Shown in pieces: positions 25,509 through 33,355 of a stretch of 64,000 bases of DNA (positions are counted from its first letter, which is position 1; the number at the start of each line of letters is the position of its first letter). The stretch is taken from positions 1 through 64,000 of the forward strand of contig NZ_FMYZ01000010.1 of NCBI RefSeq assembly GCF_900101625.1. Reading direction: 5' to 3'. The position numbers and the translations under genes were made by a program. The notes below the pieces were generated by a model. The model was not told the origin of the DNA. It saw only the letters and a program-made list of their open reading frames with translations, and ran no database searches. Origin of the DNA: Cupriavidus sp. YR651 (lineage in GTDB: Bacteria > Pseudomonadota > Gammaproteobacteria > Burkholderiales > Burkholderiaceae).

Positions 25509-26922
25509 GCTGCTGCCGCCGTTGTTGCTGAATGCCTCGCTCCCCTCGCTGACCGTCTGGGTGCGGATCGCCGGCAGCCTGTTGATGACCGTGCTGGCCT
25601 GCCTGATGACCGGCTGCGGCAGGCAGGAGACGGCCGCGCAGGCCCCGGCGCCAGTGGTGGCGATGGCTTCGGCCCCGGCAGCGAGCGCAAGCCCGGCTCC
25701 CGGTTCGAGCCCGGCTGCGAGTGCCAGTGCAGCCAGCGCGGCCAGTGCGGTCAAGGCGGCGGCCCCCAAGCCGTTCTACGCGATGATGGCCGAGCGGCGG
25801 CCCAACATTCCGGCGCTGACGGCGCTGGGCCGCGCGCTGTTCTTCGACGCATCGCTGTCGGCGTCCGGCAAGCAGTCCTGCGCCAGTTGCCACAGTCCGG
25901 ATCACGCCTACGGCCCGCCCAACAACCTGTCCGTCCAGCTTGGCGGGCCGGACATGACGCGCACGGGCGTGCGTGCCGCGCCTTCGCTGCGCTATGTGCA
26001 AAACGTGCCGCCCTACACGGACCACTATCACGAGGACGACGGCGACGACTCGGAAGACCAGGGGCCGACGGGCGGCCACAACTGGGACGGCCGCGCCAAC
26101 AGCACGCACGACCAGGCGCGCATCCCGTTGCTGTCGGCCCATGAAATGGCCAACGGCGAACCGATCGTGGTGGTGGAGAAGATCCGCAAGGGCCCGCACG
26201 CGGAGACGTTTCGCAAGGTGCTCGGCCAGGATGTGCTGGACGATGACGACACCGCGTTCAATGCGGTGCTGATGGCCCTGGAGGTGTTTCAGGAGGTGCC
26301 GTCGGAGTTCTATCCCTACACCAGCAAATACGATGCGGTGCTGCGCGGCCAGGCAAAGCTGTCGCCGCAGGAACTGCGCGGCTTGCGCGTCTTCAATGAT
26401 CCGAACAAGGGCAACTGCGCCGCGTGCCATCCCGGCGATATTCGCGAGGGCGCCTTCCCGGCGTTCTCGGATTTCGGCTTTATCGCGGTCGGCGTGCCGC
26501 GCAATCGCAAGCTCGCCGGCAATGCCGACCCACGGTTTTATGACATGGGCCTGTGCGGCCCGGACCGGACCGACCTGAAGGATCGCGGCGACTACTGCGG
26601 CCTGTTCCGCACGCCGTCGCTACGCAACGTGGCGCTGCGGCAGGCGTTCTTCCACAACGGGGTGTTCCACTCGCTGGACGAGGTGCTGCATTTCTATGCG
26701 GAACGGGACGTACGGCCGGGCAAGTGGTATCCGCGCGGCAAGGATGGCAAGGTCAGGAAGTACGATGACTTGCCGCCGCAGTATCACGACAACATCAACA
26801 CCGAAGCGCCGTTCGGCGGCAAGCCCGGCGACAAACCGCTCATGACCGAAGGCGAGATGCGCGACGTCGTCGCGTTTCTCAAGACGCTGACAGATGGTTT
26901 TCAGGCGCCCGCCGCGCATTGA
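25507..26922 (+). CDS. Di-heme cytochrome c peroxidase family lipoprotein (MauG/CcpA type)
   Basis: Two c-type heme motifs, CASCH (125-129) and CAACH (about 304-308), sit in the two-domain arrangement of bacterial di-heme peroxidases and MauG-like enzymes. Typical blocks are LGRALFFDASLSASGKQSC, GVRAAPSLRYVQN, GLFRTPSLRNVALRQAFFHNG and an FLKTLTDGF ending. The N-terminus has a lipobox LMTGC (Cys37) followed by an Ala/Pro/Ser-rich linker of about 50 residues, so it should be membrane-anchored in the periplasm. ATG 25507 overlaps a Pho-box-like repeat; GTG 25561 would give a 19-residue lipoprotein signal and may be the true start. It is divergent from the acid phosphatase gene. Confidence 0.85.
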   Translation: MLLPPLLLNASLPSLTVWVRIAGSLLMTVLACLMTGCGRQETAAQAPAPVVAMASAPAASASPAPGSSPAASASAASAASAVKAAAPKPFYAMMAERRPNIPALTALGRALFFDASLSASGKQSCASCHSPDHAYGPPNNLSVQLGGPDMTRTGVRAAPSLRYVQNVPPYTDHYHEDDGDDSEDQGPTGGHNWDGRANSTHDQARIPLLSAHEMANGEPIVVVEKIRKGPHAETFRKVLGQDVLDDDDTAFNAVLMALEVFQEVPSEFYPYTSKYDAVLRGQAKLSPQELRGLRVFNDPNKGNCAACHPGDIREGAFPAFSDFGFIAVGVPRNRKLAGNADPRFYDMGLCGPDRTDLKDRGDYCGLFRTPSLRNVALRQAFFHNGVFHSLDEVLHFYAERDVRPGKWYPRGKDGKVRKYDDLPPQYHDNINTEAPFGGKPGDKPLMTEGEMRDVVAFLKTLTDGFQAPAAH

Positions 26923-27054
26923 CACCGGCTGCGCGCGACCGATGCACGGCGCCGCTCAGGCAATGCCCGTCGTGATCACGCGGGCATGGCGAGCGGGCAT
27001 CGTGGGTGGATGAAAGCGGAACGTCAGGGAGACGTTTGAAGACGTCTGACGAGA

Positions 27055-27276
27055 TCAGCACGTTCGCCCGACTGCCTTCAGCATCGAGCGGCCGTGCGGC
27101 GTGATTTGGGGGCAGGGACGTCGTCCCTGTTCGGATTCCAGGCTGACGAGTTGTCGGGCGATCAAGGCGTCCAGGTCGACAGGATCGATTTCGCGAGTGT
27201 CCGCGGTGGTATCGGAGCGGGTATGCGGGCCATTGCCGATCAGCATCAGCGTGGCCAGTTCGTGTGGGCTCAGCAC
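27055..27276 (-). CDS. Small winged-helix-like hypothetical protein
   Basis: A 73-residue protein beginning with GTG 27276, which has AAGGAG six bases upstream on the minus strand. The sequence MLSPHELATLMLIGNGP, then DLDALIARQLVSLE and ITPHGRSMLKAVGR, resembles the short conserved Burkholderiales proteins that look like a single winged helix (helix-turn-helix followed by an 'xTPxG' wing as in MarR/PadR-like domains). Function is unknown; a small DNA-binding or adaptor role is inferred only from the pattern. It stands alone. Confidence 0.65.
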   Translation of the reverse strand: MLSPHELATLMLIGNGPHTRSDTTADTREIDPVDLDALIARQLVSLESEQGRRPCPQITPHGRSMLKAVGRTC

Positions 27277-27797
27277 GGTGTTCTCCTTGGCGAGAGGGGA
27301 GCGGTTGCTGGGGACTCGGGGACGCTTGGCAGTGCATCCTCCAACGGGGAGTGTGAACTATCGGCGGGCGAGATTCACGCTGCAGTGCATCGTGATGGCC
27401 TCGTCATTGTCGGCAGTCTTGGGTTTGACGAGCCCACCCGGGGCGGGTTCCATCCGATACAAAATCGATACACGCCTGCGATGCAGAGCCCGCCAGATCA
27501 CGGCGGATTCCGGCCAACATTCGCCGTGTCACATCCGCGTCATGCGCCCGCCCCGTGGTTCTGCAAGGAGCGCGGCCGGGCCGCTTCGAGATACATCCCC
27601 GAATTCAGCGTATGGAATGACCGCCTGCCGGGCTGAATCACGTTGTGATAGTTCGAATCACGTTGTGATGGTTCGCATCCTGAACACGTTGAAGGCGCGC
27701 GATGCGGAACAGATGGCGGCGCTGCTGGAAAAACTCATCCTTGAGATCAGACGCAAGCTGCCGGCCAGAGCGCGATTGAAGGAATCGGACTGAGCCC
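27277..27797. other. Gap of about 520 bases with tandem palindromic repeats and one doubtful short frame
   Basis: No recognisable gene is seen here. The region holds a tandem pair of 20-bp repeats (27635-27674) and, after it, a possible 41-residue frame on the plus strand (27668-27793), highly charged with an amphipathic helix-like AEQMAALLEKLILEIRRKL. That frame has no clear ribosome binding site and no recognised family, so I do not call it a gene. Confidence 0.4.
27635..27674 (+). repeat. Tandem 20-bp direct repeat with internal palindrome
   Basis: Two copies (27635-27654 and 27655-27674) are identical except for one base at position 16. Each contains ATCAC-GTT-GTGAT, a 5-bp inverted repeat, giving two operator-like palindromes exactly 20 bases apart. 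Confidence 0.75.
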
Positions 27798-28397
27798 TCA
27801 GGGCAGAGGCGAGCCGAGCAGCTTCCAGAGTACGAGCGCGCCGACGTTGAGCGCAACGGTCGCCCGGAACACGGTCTGGAATTCGCGCTTGCGGTTCTTG
27901 TGGCGCAGGACCTGCTGGGCGATCAGCGCGCCCGGCCAGCCACCGAATAGCGCCAGCATATGCAGGTTGGCTTCCGGCACGCGCCGCGCGTTGCGGCCGG
28001 CGCGCTGCTTGTCGTCAAAGTAGGTGATGAACGCCACCACGCTCAGAATCCCCCAGACGATGGCAACGGCCTTCGGCACGAACCCGGCCAACGCTGCCAG
28101 CCCCACGGCGGCGAGCGCCGCGAAGGCCAGCCACACGGCACCGGAACCGGAGTTCCCCGGCTGCCGCGCTCCGGCACTTTGCCTCGGTGCGCCCAGTATC
28201 GACACCTGGACCGCCTGAGGACGGCCATCCTTGCCCCGGGCGAGTTCGAACATGATGCGGTCACCGGGCTTCGGCTGCACCGACCGGTTCTGGAGCGCCG
28301 TGACGTGGAAGAAGATGTCCTTCAGGTCGGCATGGACATCGATGAAGCCATAGCCCTTCTCGGCATTCCAGGACTTGACCCGGCCCGCTTTTCTCAT
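27798..28397 (-). CDS. Cold-shock domain fused to DUF1294 membrane protein
   Basis: The 199-residue protein begins with a cold-shock domain (residues 1-68) carrying the RNP1-like KGYGFID (14-20) and RNP2-like DIFFHV (27-32). After a Gly/Ser linker there are two or three membrane helices (about 85-130), then the DUF1294 signature FITYFDDKQRAGRNARRVPE and LHMLALFGGWPGALIAQQVLRHK, with a last helix at the C-terminus. This fusion is widespread in proteobacteria but its role is unknown; RNA binding at the membrane is a reasonable inference. It is followed by about 500 bases without a gene and preceded by the XRE-cupin regulator gene on the same strand. Confidence 0.85.
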   Translation of the reverse strand: MRKAGRVKSWNAEKGYGFIDVHADLKDIFFHVTALQNRSVQPKPGDRIMFELARGKDGRPQAVQVSILGAPRQSAGARQPGNSGSGAVWLAFAALAAVGLAALAGFVPKAVAIVWGILSVVAFITYFDDKQRAGRNARRVPEANLHMLALFGGWPGALIAQQVLRHKNRKREFQTVFRATVALNVGALVLWKLLGSPLP

Positions 28398-28450
28398 TGT
28401 CTTGTCTGTGTGATGTCAACGGCCCCGAGTGTAAGGGATGCCAACGTCCC

Positions 28451-29059
28451 TCAGCCCGGATGCACCACCACCAGCAATGCGGTGGCCGCGGTCTTGCCCG
28501 GATTGCCGATTGCATGGGCGACGTCCGCGCCATAGCGCGCGGTTTCGCCGTGCCTGAGCTTCTTTTCCTCGTTGCCGGCCCGCACGGTCATGGACCCGGA
28601 GAGCACCGACAGGTGCTCCTGCGTGCCCGTCTCATGCGGCTCGGAGGCCAGTACGCCGCCGGCCTGGATCGTCAGCTCATACCATTCGAATCGTCCCGCG
28701 AGGTCGATCGGGCCCAGGATGCGCAGTTCGCAGCGCGTATCCGGACTCTTGAGCGCGGGAATCGCATGCGGTTGCACCACGGCGATGGCCGGCGCCGGCG
28801 GAGTGGCCGCGCCATTGGCCAGGAAGTCCGTCAGGCTGACGCCCAGCGCGTTTGCCAGGCGCCACAGCACCGCCACGGTGGGGTTGGCCAGGTTCCGCTC
28901 GATCTGCGAGAGCATAGACTTGGAGACACCGGCGCGGCGCGACAGGTCGTCCAGCGACAGTTGCTGGCTCTGGCGCAGCGCCTGCAAGGCGCTGCCCACG
29001 GCGGGCGGCCCGTCAGGGCTTGCCGGCGGTTTGGCGGAGGAGGGTTGCGTCATCGTCAT
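28451..29059 (-). CDS. XRE family regulator with C-terminal cupin domain
   Basis: A 202-residue regulator with an N-terminal helix-turn-helix (LSLDDLSRRAGVSKSMLSQIERNLANPTVAVLWRLANAL, about residues 30-70) and a C-terminal cupin domain (about 120-198, with EPHETGTQEHLSVLSGSMTVRAG). Such proteins often sense small amino-acid-related ligands through the cupin. It is divergent from kbl-tdh and probably controls threonine catabolism. Start ATG 29059 lacks a clear ribosome binding site and lies only a few bases after a TATAAC hexamer, so the message may be nearly leaderless; ATG 29053 and GTG 29077 are alternatives. Confidence 0.82.
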   Translation of the reverse strand: MTMTQPSSAKPPASPDGPPAVGSALQALRQSQQLSLDDLSRRAGVSKSMLSQIERNLANPTVAVLWRLANALGVSLTDFLANGAATPPAPAIAVVQPHAIPALKSPDTRCELRILGPIDLAGRFEWYELTIQAGGVLASEPHETGTQEHLSVLSGSMTVRAGNEEKKLRHGETARYGADVAHAIGNPGKTAATALLVVVHPG

Positions 29060-29104
29060 CTGTTCGTTATAGTGCACGAACTGTTCGTTATATGGAACGC
29101 GTTC
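29045..29104 (+). promoter_or_regulatory. kbl promoter with paired operator-like direct repeats
   Basis: TTGCGT (29045-29050), 17 bases, TATAGT (29068-29073) form a plausible kbl promoter. CTGTTCGTTATA occurs twice (29060-29071 and 29081-29092), exactly 21 bases (two helical turns) apart and straddling the promoter and the XRE gene start. A palindrome GAACGCGTTC follows at 29095-29104. Confidence 0.6.
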
Positions 29105-29151
29105 GATTTATCGATCGAGCGATCCGAGACACTACCACCGGGAGTCTGGCC

Positions 29152-30354
29152 ATGTCGAGTGCCGAGGCCTTCTATGCATCCATCCGCGCGGAACTGGATT
29201 CGATCCGCGAGGCGGGCCTGTACAAGCGCGAGCGCATCATCGCCACGCCGCAAGGCGCGGTGATCCGTACCGCCGATGGCCGCGAGGTCATCAACCTGTG
29301 CGCGAACAACTACCTGGGGCTGTCCTCGCACCCCAAGGTCATCGAGGCCGCCCACGAGGCGCTGCGCACGCACGGCTTTGGCCTGTCCTCCGTGCGGTTC
29401 ATCTGTGGCACGCAGGATCTGCACAAGACGCTGGAGGCGCGGCTGTCGCGCTTCCTCGGGACCGAGGACACCATCCTCTATGGTTCCGCGTTCGATGCCA
29501 ACGGCGGCCTGTTCGAGACCTTGCTCGGCCCGGACGATGCCGTGATCAGCGACGAACTGAACCACGCGTCGATCATCGACGGCATCCGGCTGTCCAAGGC
29601 GCGCCGCTATCGCTACAAGCACAACGACCTCGACGACCTGCGCGCCCAGCTGCAACGCGCGGATGCCGAGGGCGCCCGCTTCAAGCTGGTTTTCAGCGAC
29701 GGCGTGTTCTCGATGGACGGCACCGTGGCGCGGCTCGACGAGATCCGCGAGATCTGCGACGCGCATGGCGCGCTGCTCGGGATCGACGAATGCCATGCCA
29801 CCGGCTTCATGGGCAAGCGCGGACGCGGCACGCACGAGGCACGTGGCCTGTTCGGCAAGATCGACATCATCACCGGCACGCTCGGCAAGGCGCTGGGTGG
29901 CGCATCGGGCGGTTTCACCTCGGGCCGCAAGGAGGTGATCGACCTGCTGCGCCAGCGCTCGCGCCCGTACCTGTTCTCCAATACCGTGGCTCCCGCGATC
30001 GTCGGCGCGAGCATCGCGGTGCTGGATCTTCTCGAAGGCAGCACCGAATTGCGCGACAGGCTCGAGCGCAATACCGCATTCTTCCGCGCGGGCATCGCCG
30101 CGCTGGGCTTCGACATCAAGCCGGGCGATCACCCGATTGTCCCGATCATGGTCTACGACGCGGAACCTGCGCAGAAGCTGGCCGAGCGCCTGCTGGAACT
30201 GGGTGTCTATGTAGTAGGCTTCTTCTATCCGGTGGTGCCCAAGGGGCAGGCCCGCATCCGCGTGCAGATGAGCGCGGTCCACGATGAAATCACGCTGCAG
30301 CGCGCGCTGGATGCCTTTGCGCAGGCCGGACGGGAACTGGGACTGATCCGATGA
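29152..30354 (+). CDS. kbl: 2-amino-3-ketobutyrate coenzyme A ligase (glycine C-acetyltransferase)
   Basis: The 400-residue PLP enzyme cleaves 2-amino-3-ketobutyrate with CoA into glycine and acetyl-CoA. It shows the alpha-oxoamine synthase features NLCANNYLGLSSHPKV, GLSSVRFICGTQDLHK, the aspartate block DECHATGFMGKRGRGT and the PLP lysine in TLGKALGGASGG (Lys246). Length matches E. coli Kbl (398). The start at ATG 29152 has GGGAG upstream; an in-frame extension to 29020 crosses the operator region and is unlikely. It overlaps tdh by four bases (ATGA), so the two are translationally coupled. Confidence 0.95.
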   Translation: MSSAEAFYASIRAELDSIREAGLYKRERIIATPQGAVIRTADGREVINLCANNYLGLSSHPKVIEAAHEALRTHGFGLSSVRFICGTQDLHKTLEARLSRFLGTEDTILYGSAFDANGGLFETLLGPDDAVISDELNHASIIDGIRLSKARRYRYKHNDLDDLRAQLQRADAEGARFKLVFSDGVFSMDGTVARLDEIREICDAHGALLGIDECHATGFMGKRGRGTHEARGLFGKIDIITGTLGKALGGASGGFTSGRKEVIDLLRQRSRPYLFSNTVAPAIVGASIAVLDLLEGSTELRDRLERNTAFFRAGIAALGFDIKPGDHPIVPIMVYDAEPAQKLAERLLELGVYVVGFFYPVVPKGQARIRVQMSAVHDEITLQRALDAFAQAGRELGLIR

Positions 30355-31319
30355 CTGAAGCAAGCCACACCCCCGGCACCGGCAACGTCCCCAAGATCCT
30401 GATCATCGGCGCCAACGGGCAGCTGGGCTCCGAACTGGCGCTGGCGCTGGCCGAGCGCTATGGCCGCACCCAGGTCGTGACCTCCGACGTGGTGCCTACC
30501 GGCCGCCATGTGCATATCGCCCACGAGATGGTCAACGTGACCGATCGGGGCGAACTGACCACGGTGGTGGAGCGGCACGGCATCACGCAGATCTACCTGC
30601 TGGCGGCCGCGCTGTCCGCCACCGGCGAGAAAGCGCCGCAATGGGCGTGGAACCTGAACATGACGGGGCTGCTGAACGTGCTGGAACTGGCGCGTCACCA
30701 CGCCATCGAGCGCGTGTTCTGGCCGAGCTCGATTGCCGCCTTCGGCCCGACGACGCCCGCCGTGGACACGCCGCAGAAGACCATCATGGAGCCGACCACG
30801 GTCTACGGTATCTCGAAGCAGGCTGGCGAGGGCTGGTGTCGCTGGTACTTCGAGAATCACGGCGTGGACGTGCGCAGCGTGCGCTATCCGGGCCTGATCT
30901 CGCACAAGACGCCCCCCGGCGGCGGCACCACGGATTACGCAGTCGACATCTTCCATCACGCGGTCAGGGGCGAGCCCTACACCTGTTTCCTGGAGCCCGA
31001 CGAGCGCCTGCCGATGATGTATATGCCGGACGCCATCCGCGCCACGCTGGAGCTGATGGAAGCGCCGGCCGACCATGTGCGGGAGCGGGGCAGCTACAAC
31101 CTCGCCGCCATGAGCTTCACGCCGGCGGAGATCGCGGCGGCCATTCGCCAGCGCGAGCCGGGCTTCGAGATCCGCTACGCGCCTGACTACCGCCAGGCAA
31201 TCGCCCGAGGCTGGCCCGATTCGATCGACGACACGGCCGCGCGCAGCGACTGGGGCTGGCAGCCTCGGTATGGTCTGGCTGAAATGGTCGATGACATGCT
31301 GAAGAATTTGAGAGCCTGA
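30351..31319 (+). CDS. tdh: L-threonine 3-dehydrogenase, SDR type
   Basis: A 322-residue extended SDR of the NAD-dependent epimerase family: GANGQLG (20-26), Tyr152 and Lys156 in VYGISK, and RYPGLISHKTPPGGGTTDYAVDIFH, which is diagnostic for the SDR-type L-threonine dehydrogenase characterised in Cupriavidus necator and related organisms. It oxidises L-threonine to 2-amino-3-ketobutyrate with NAD+, feeding Kbl, so the operon converts threonine to glycine and acetyl-CoA. This is unrelated to the zinc-dependent Tdh of E. coli. It ends five bases before a 116-bp structured repeat that probably terminates the transcript. Confidence 0.93.
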   Translation: MTEASHTPGTGNVPKILIIGANGQLGSELALALAERYGRTQVVTSDVVPTGRHVHIAHEMVNVTDRGELTTVVERHGITQIYLLAAALSATGEKAPQWAWNLNMTGLLNVLELARHHAIERVFWPSSIAAFGPTTPAVDTPQKTIMEPTTVYGISKQAGEGWCRWYFENHGVDVRSVRYPGLISHKTPPGGGTTDYAVDIFHHAVRGEPYTCFLEPDERLPMMYMPDAIRATLELMEAPADHVRERGSYNLAAMSFTPAEIAAAIRQREPGFEIRYAPDYRQAIARGWPDSIDDTAARSDWGWQPRYGLAEMVDDMLKNLRA

Positions 31320-31323
31320 GGCC

Positions 31324-31439
31324 GAGAGGTTGTTTCAAAATGAAGCGAAGCGGTCCTGGCTAGGCGTGCGGCCGCAGACAGTACAAGTGGTACGGCAAGG
31401 CCGCGCAACGACGCCAGGATCTTTTTGAAGCAACCTCTC
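31324..31439. repeat. Structured repeat element, copy 1 (possible bidirectional terminator)
   Basis: A 116-bp element lies between convergent tdh and ccmH. Outer arms (31324-31336 with 31427-31439) pair over 13 bp with one T-G pair. An inner imperfect arm GGTCCTGGC pairs toward GCCAGGATC, and the centre has GTAC-N5-GTAC. TTTTT follows the inner stem on the plus strand. About 90% identical to the element at 52277-52388. Confidence 0.85.
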
Positions 31440-31452
31440 AGTCGGGGCGCCG

Positions 31453-32823
31453 TTATTGCGGCCTGGGCAAGCCGGGGCCATCCGGCGAAGGTTGCGCCAC
31501 CGCCTGGGCGTCGGATTGCGGCGCGGGTTGTGGCGCTGACCGTGCCGCCGATTGGTTCGCCGATTGGTTCGCTGATTGGCTCCCTGATTGACTCACTGAT
31601 TGACTCACTGGCTGAGTCCCCGGCCGCTTCGCTGGACCGGTCACGGCCTGCGCGGACGTCGGTTGACCTGCCGACTCCATTGCTGACTGCGCCGCCGCCA
31701 GGTTCGCCGCCACGCGCATGGCGGTCAGGGAGTCCGATGGCAACAGGCGATACAGATGCTCCCAGTATCGGATGGCTTCCTTTAGATCTCCGCGTTCCGC
31801 GGCGGCGCTGCCCGCCAGTGCCAGCGCCTTTGGCTCATCGGGATCGAGGGCCAGCGCTTGCCGGATCTGCTCCAGCGGCGCGCCTTCGAGCGAGCCGCCG
31901 CTCGCGCTGGCCAACGCATCCGCATAGTCGGCGCGCAGTGCCGCCGCATCGGGAACCAGGGCGACGGCCTTCGCGTACGCCGCCGCGGCGTCATCGAAGC
32001 GCTCCAGCGCACCATACGATCGCGCGAGCATGTACCACCCATCGGGATCATCGGGCGCCTTGCGCAGGCGCATGGCGAGTCGCGAGACCATCGCTTCGAT
32101 CTGCGCCTGCTGGACACTGTGGTCGCCATCGCCGCTGATGGGGAACGATGCCGACTGCATCGGGATGGCGGCCATCAGCGCCCGGGGATTGCCGAGATGG
32201 AAGTAGAGAAAAGCCGCCGCCACGGGCAGCGTAACCAGCGCGGCAGCCACGGCCCATCGCGAGCGCGGCGGGCGAGCATGGGGCCGCGACGCAGATGCGG
32301 GGAGGGGTGCGAGTTGAGGCGCGGCTTGAGGCGCGGCTTGAGGCGCGGATTGCGACCCCGATTGCGACGCCGCTTGGGACCCGGATTTCGACTCGGAGTG
32401 CGCCCCCGATGGCGACGCCCCCGGCGGCGCGTGGCCGCGTCGCCGCCGACGCCGCACGATCACCACGCTGGTGCCGATCAGCAGCACCAGCGGCCCGAAC
32501 CACAGCAGCCAAGTCTGCGGCCGCACCGGCGGCTTGTACAGCACGAAATCGCCATAGCGCTGCACCAGGTAGTCCTTGACGGCTTCCTCGCTCGTCCCCT
32601 GCCGCAACTGCTCGCGGATTTGCCCGCGCAGATCGACGGCCAGGTCCGCATCGGAATCCGCCAGCGTCTGGTTCTGGCAGACCAGGCAGCGGAGCTGCGC
32701 CGCCAGCGCGTGGACGCGCGCATCGAGGGCCGGGTCCGGATCGGCCGCCAGCACGGCGCCCGCCGCAAGGATCGCGACCCATGCCGCCGCAACACACCGG
32801 ACCACGCGCCACATCCTATGCAT
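31453..32823 (-). CDS. ccmH: Cytochrome c biogenesis protein CcmH fused to CcmI-like TPR domain
   Basis: A 456-residue protein with a signal peptide, the heme-lyase-associated thiol motif LRCLVCQ (Cys46, Cys49) in a CcmH/NrfF domain, a membrane helix (about 105-123), a Ser/Gln/Pro-rich linker, a second helix, and a TPR-containing CcmI-like domain (about 235-375). CcmH reduces the apocytochrome heme-binding cysteines; CcmI binds apocytochromes. The tail holds five 12-base tandem repeats encoding Ser-Gln-Ser/Asn units (31550-31609). It is the last ccm gene and overlaps ccmG by eight bases. Confidence 0.93.
   Translation of the reverse strand: MHRMWRVVRCVAAAWVAILAAGAVLAADPDPALDARVHALAAQLRCLVCQNQTLADSDADLAVDLRGQIREQLRQGTSEEAVKDYLVQRYGDFVLYKPPVRPQTWLLWFGPLVLLIGTSVVIVRRRRRRGHAPPGASPSGAHSESKSGSQAASQSGSQSAPQAAPQAAPQLAPLPASASRPHARPPRSRWAVAAALVTLPVAAAFLYFHLGNPRALMAAIPMQSASFPISGDGDHSVQQAQIEAMVSRLAMRLRKAPDDPDGWYMLARSYGALERFDDAAAAYAKAVALVPDAAALRADYADALASASGGSLEGAPLEQIRQALALDPDEPKALALAGSAAAERGDLKEAIRYWEHLYRLLPSDSLTAMRVAANLAAAQSAMESAGQPTSAQAVTGPAKRPGTQPVSQSVSQSGSQSANQSANQSAARSAPQPAPQSDAQAVAQPSPDGPGLPRPQ
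31550..31609 (-). repeat. Five tandem 12-bp repeats within ccmH
   Basis: Units starting at 31550, 31562, 31574, 31586 and 31598 share GATTGGTTCGCT-like or GATTGACTCACT sequence on the plus strand. They encode an in-frame Ser/Gln/Asn-rich tail, so copy-number change would alter length without breaking the frame. Confidence 0.8.
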
Positions 32824-33355
32824 GGCCTGGCTCCTGCTCCAGCTGCCGCAGCAGCGGCAGGATCTTGCGTTCCAGGATGTCCGGCGTGACCGGCCCCACT
32901 TGCCGGTAGCGCACCACGCCAGCGCGGTCGATCACATAGGTCTCCGGCACCCCGTACACGCCAAAGTCGATCCCGACCTTGCCGTCAGCATCGACCAGCG
33001 ACGCCACATAGGGGTTCCCCAGGCGGCGCAGCCAGTCGCGGGCGGCAGCCGGCTGGTCCTTGTAGTTCAGGCCGTAGATCGGCACCGGCGACCGCGTTGC
33101 GAAGTCGACCAGCACCGGGTGCTCGGTCCGGCAAGCCGTGCACCAGGACGCCCAGACGTTCAGCAGCCAGATCTTTCCTTTCAGATCCGCGGCCGACATG
33201 GTGCCCTCCGGCGACATCAGCACCGGTAGCTGGAAGGCCGGCGCGGGCTTGCCGACGAGCGCGGACGGCAGTTCGTGCGGATCATGGCGCAGCCCGGCGG
33301 CGAGTGTTACCGCCAGGGCCACGAAGACCGCGAGCGGAACCAGGAATCTCGTCAT
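32816..33355 (-). CDS. ccmG: Thiol:disulfide interchange protein of cytochrome c maturation (CcmG/DsbE)
   Basis: A 179-residue membrane-anchored periplasmic thioredoxin-like protein. An N-terminal helix (residues 4-20) anchors it, GKPAPAFQLP starts the redoxin fold, and the active site WCTAC (Cys72, Cys75) lies in NVWASWCTACRTEHP. CTAC differs from the more usual CPTC/CEPC. The acidic residue and VYGVPETYVID cis-Pro loop of CcmG proteins are present. It keeps apocytochrome cysteines or CcmH reduced for heme attachment. It overlaps ccmF by four bases (ATGA). Confidence 0.93.
   Translation of the reverse strand: MTRFLVPLAVFVALAVTLAAGLRHDPHELPSALVGKPAPAFQLPVLMSPEGTMSAADLKGKIWLLNVWASWCTACRTEHPVLVDFATRSPVPIYGLNYKDQPAAARDWLRRLGNPYVASLVDADGKVGIDFGVYGVPETYVIDRAGVVRYRQVGPVTPDILERKILPLLRQLEQEPGHA

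Noticed and set aside
23058..26144. Plus-strand open frame of about 1,000 codons
   Set aside because: It is antisense to the acid phosphatase gene and runs into the peroxidase gene in the wrong frame. Its composition (Arg/Val/His/Gly-rich, no recognisable motif) is typical of GC-rich shadow frames.
26879..27337. Minus-strand 152-codon frame
   Set aside because: It overlaps the 3' end of the peroxidase gene and the better-supported 73-residue gene at 27055-27276, with no motif.
27646..27668. CRP-like TGTGA...TCAC arrangement in the tandem repeats
   Set aside because: The spacing between half-sites is 9 bases rather than the 6 of CRP/FNR-type sites.
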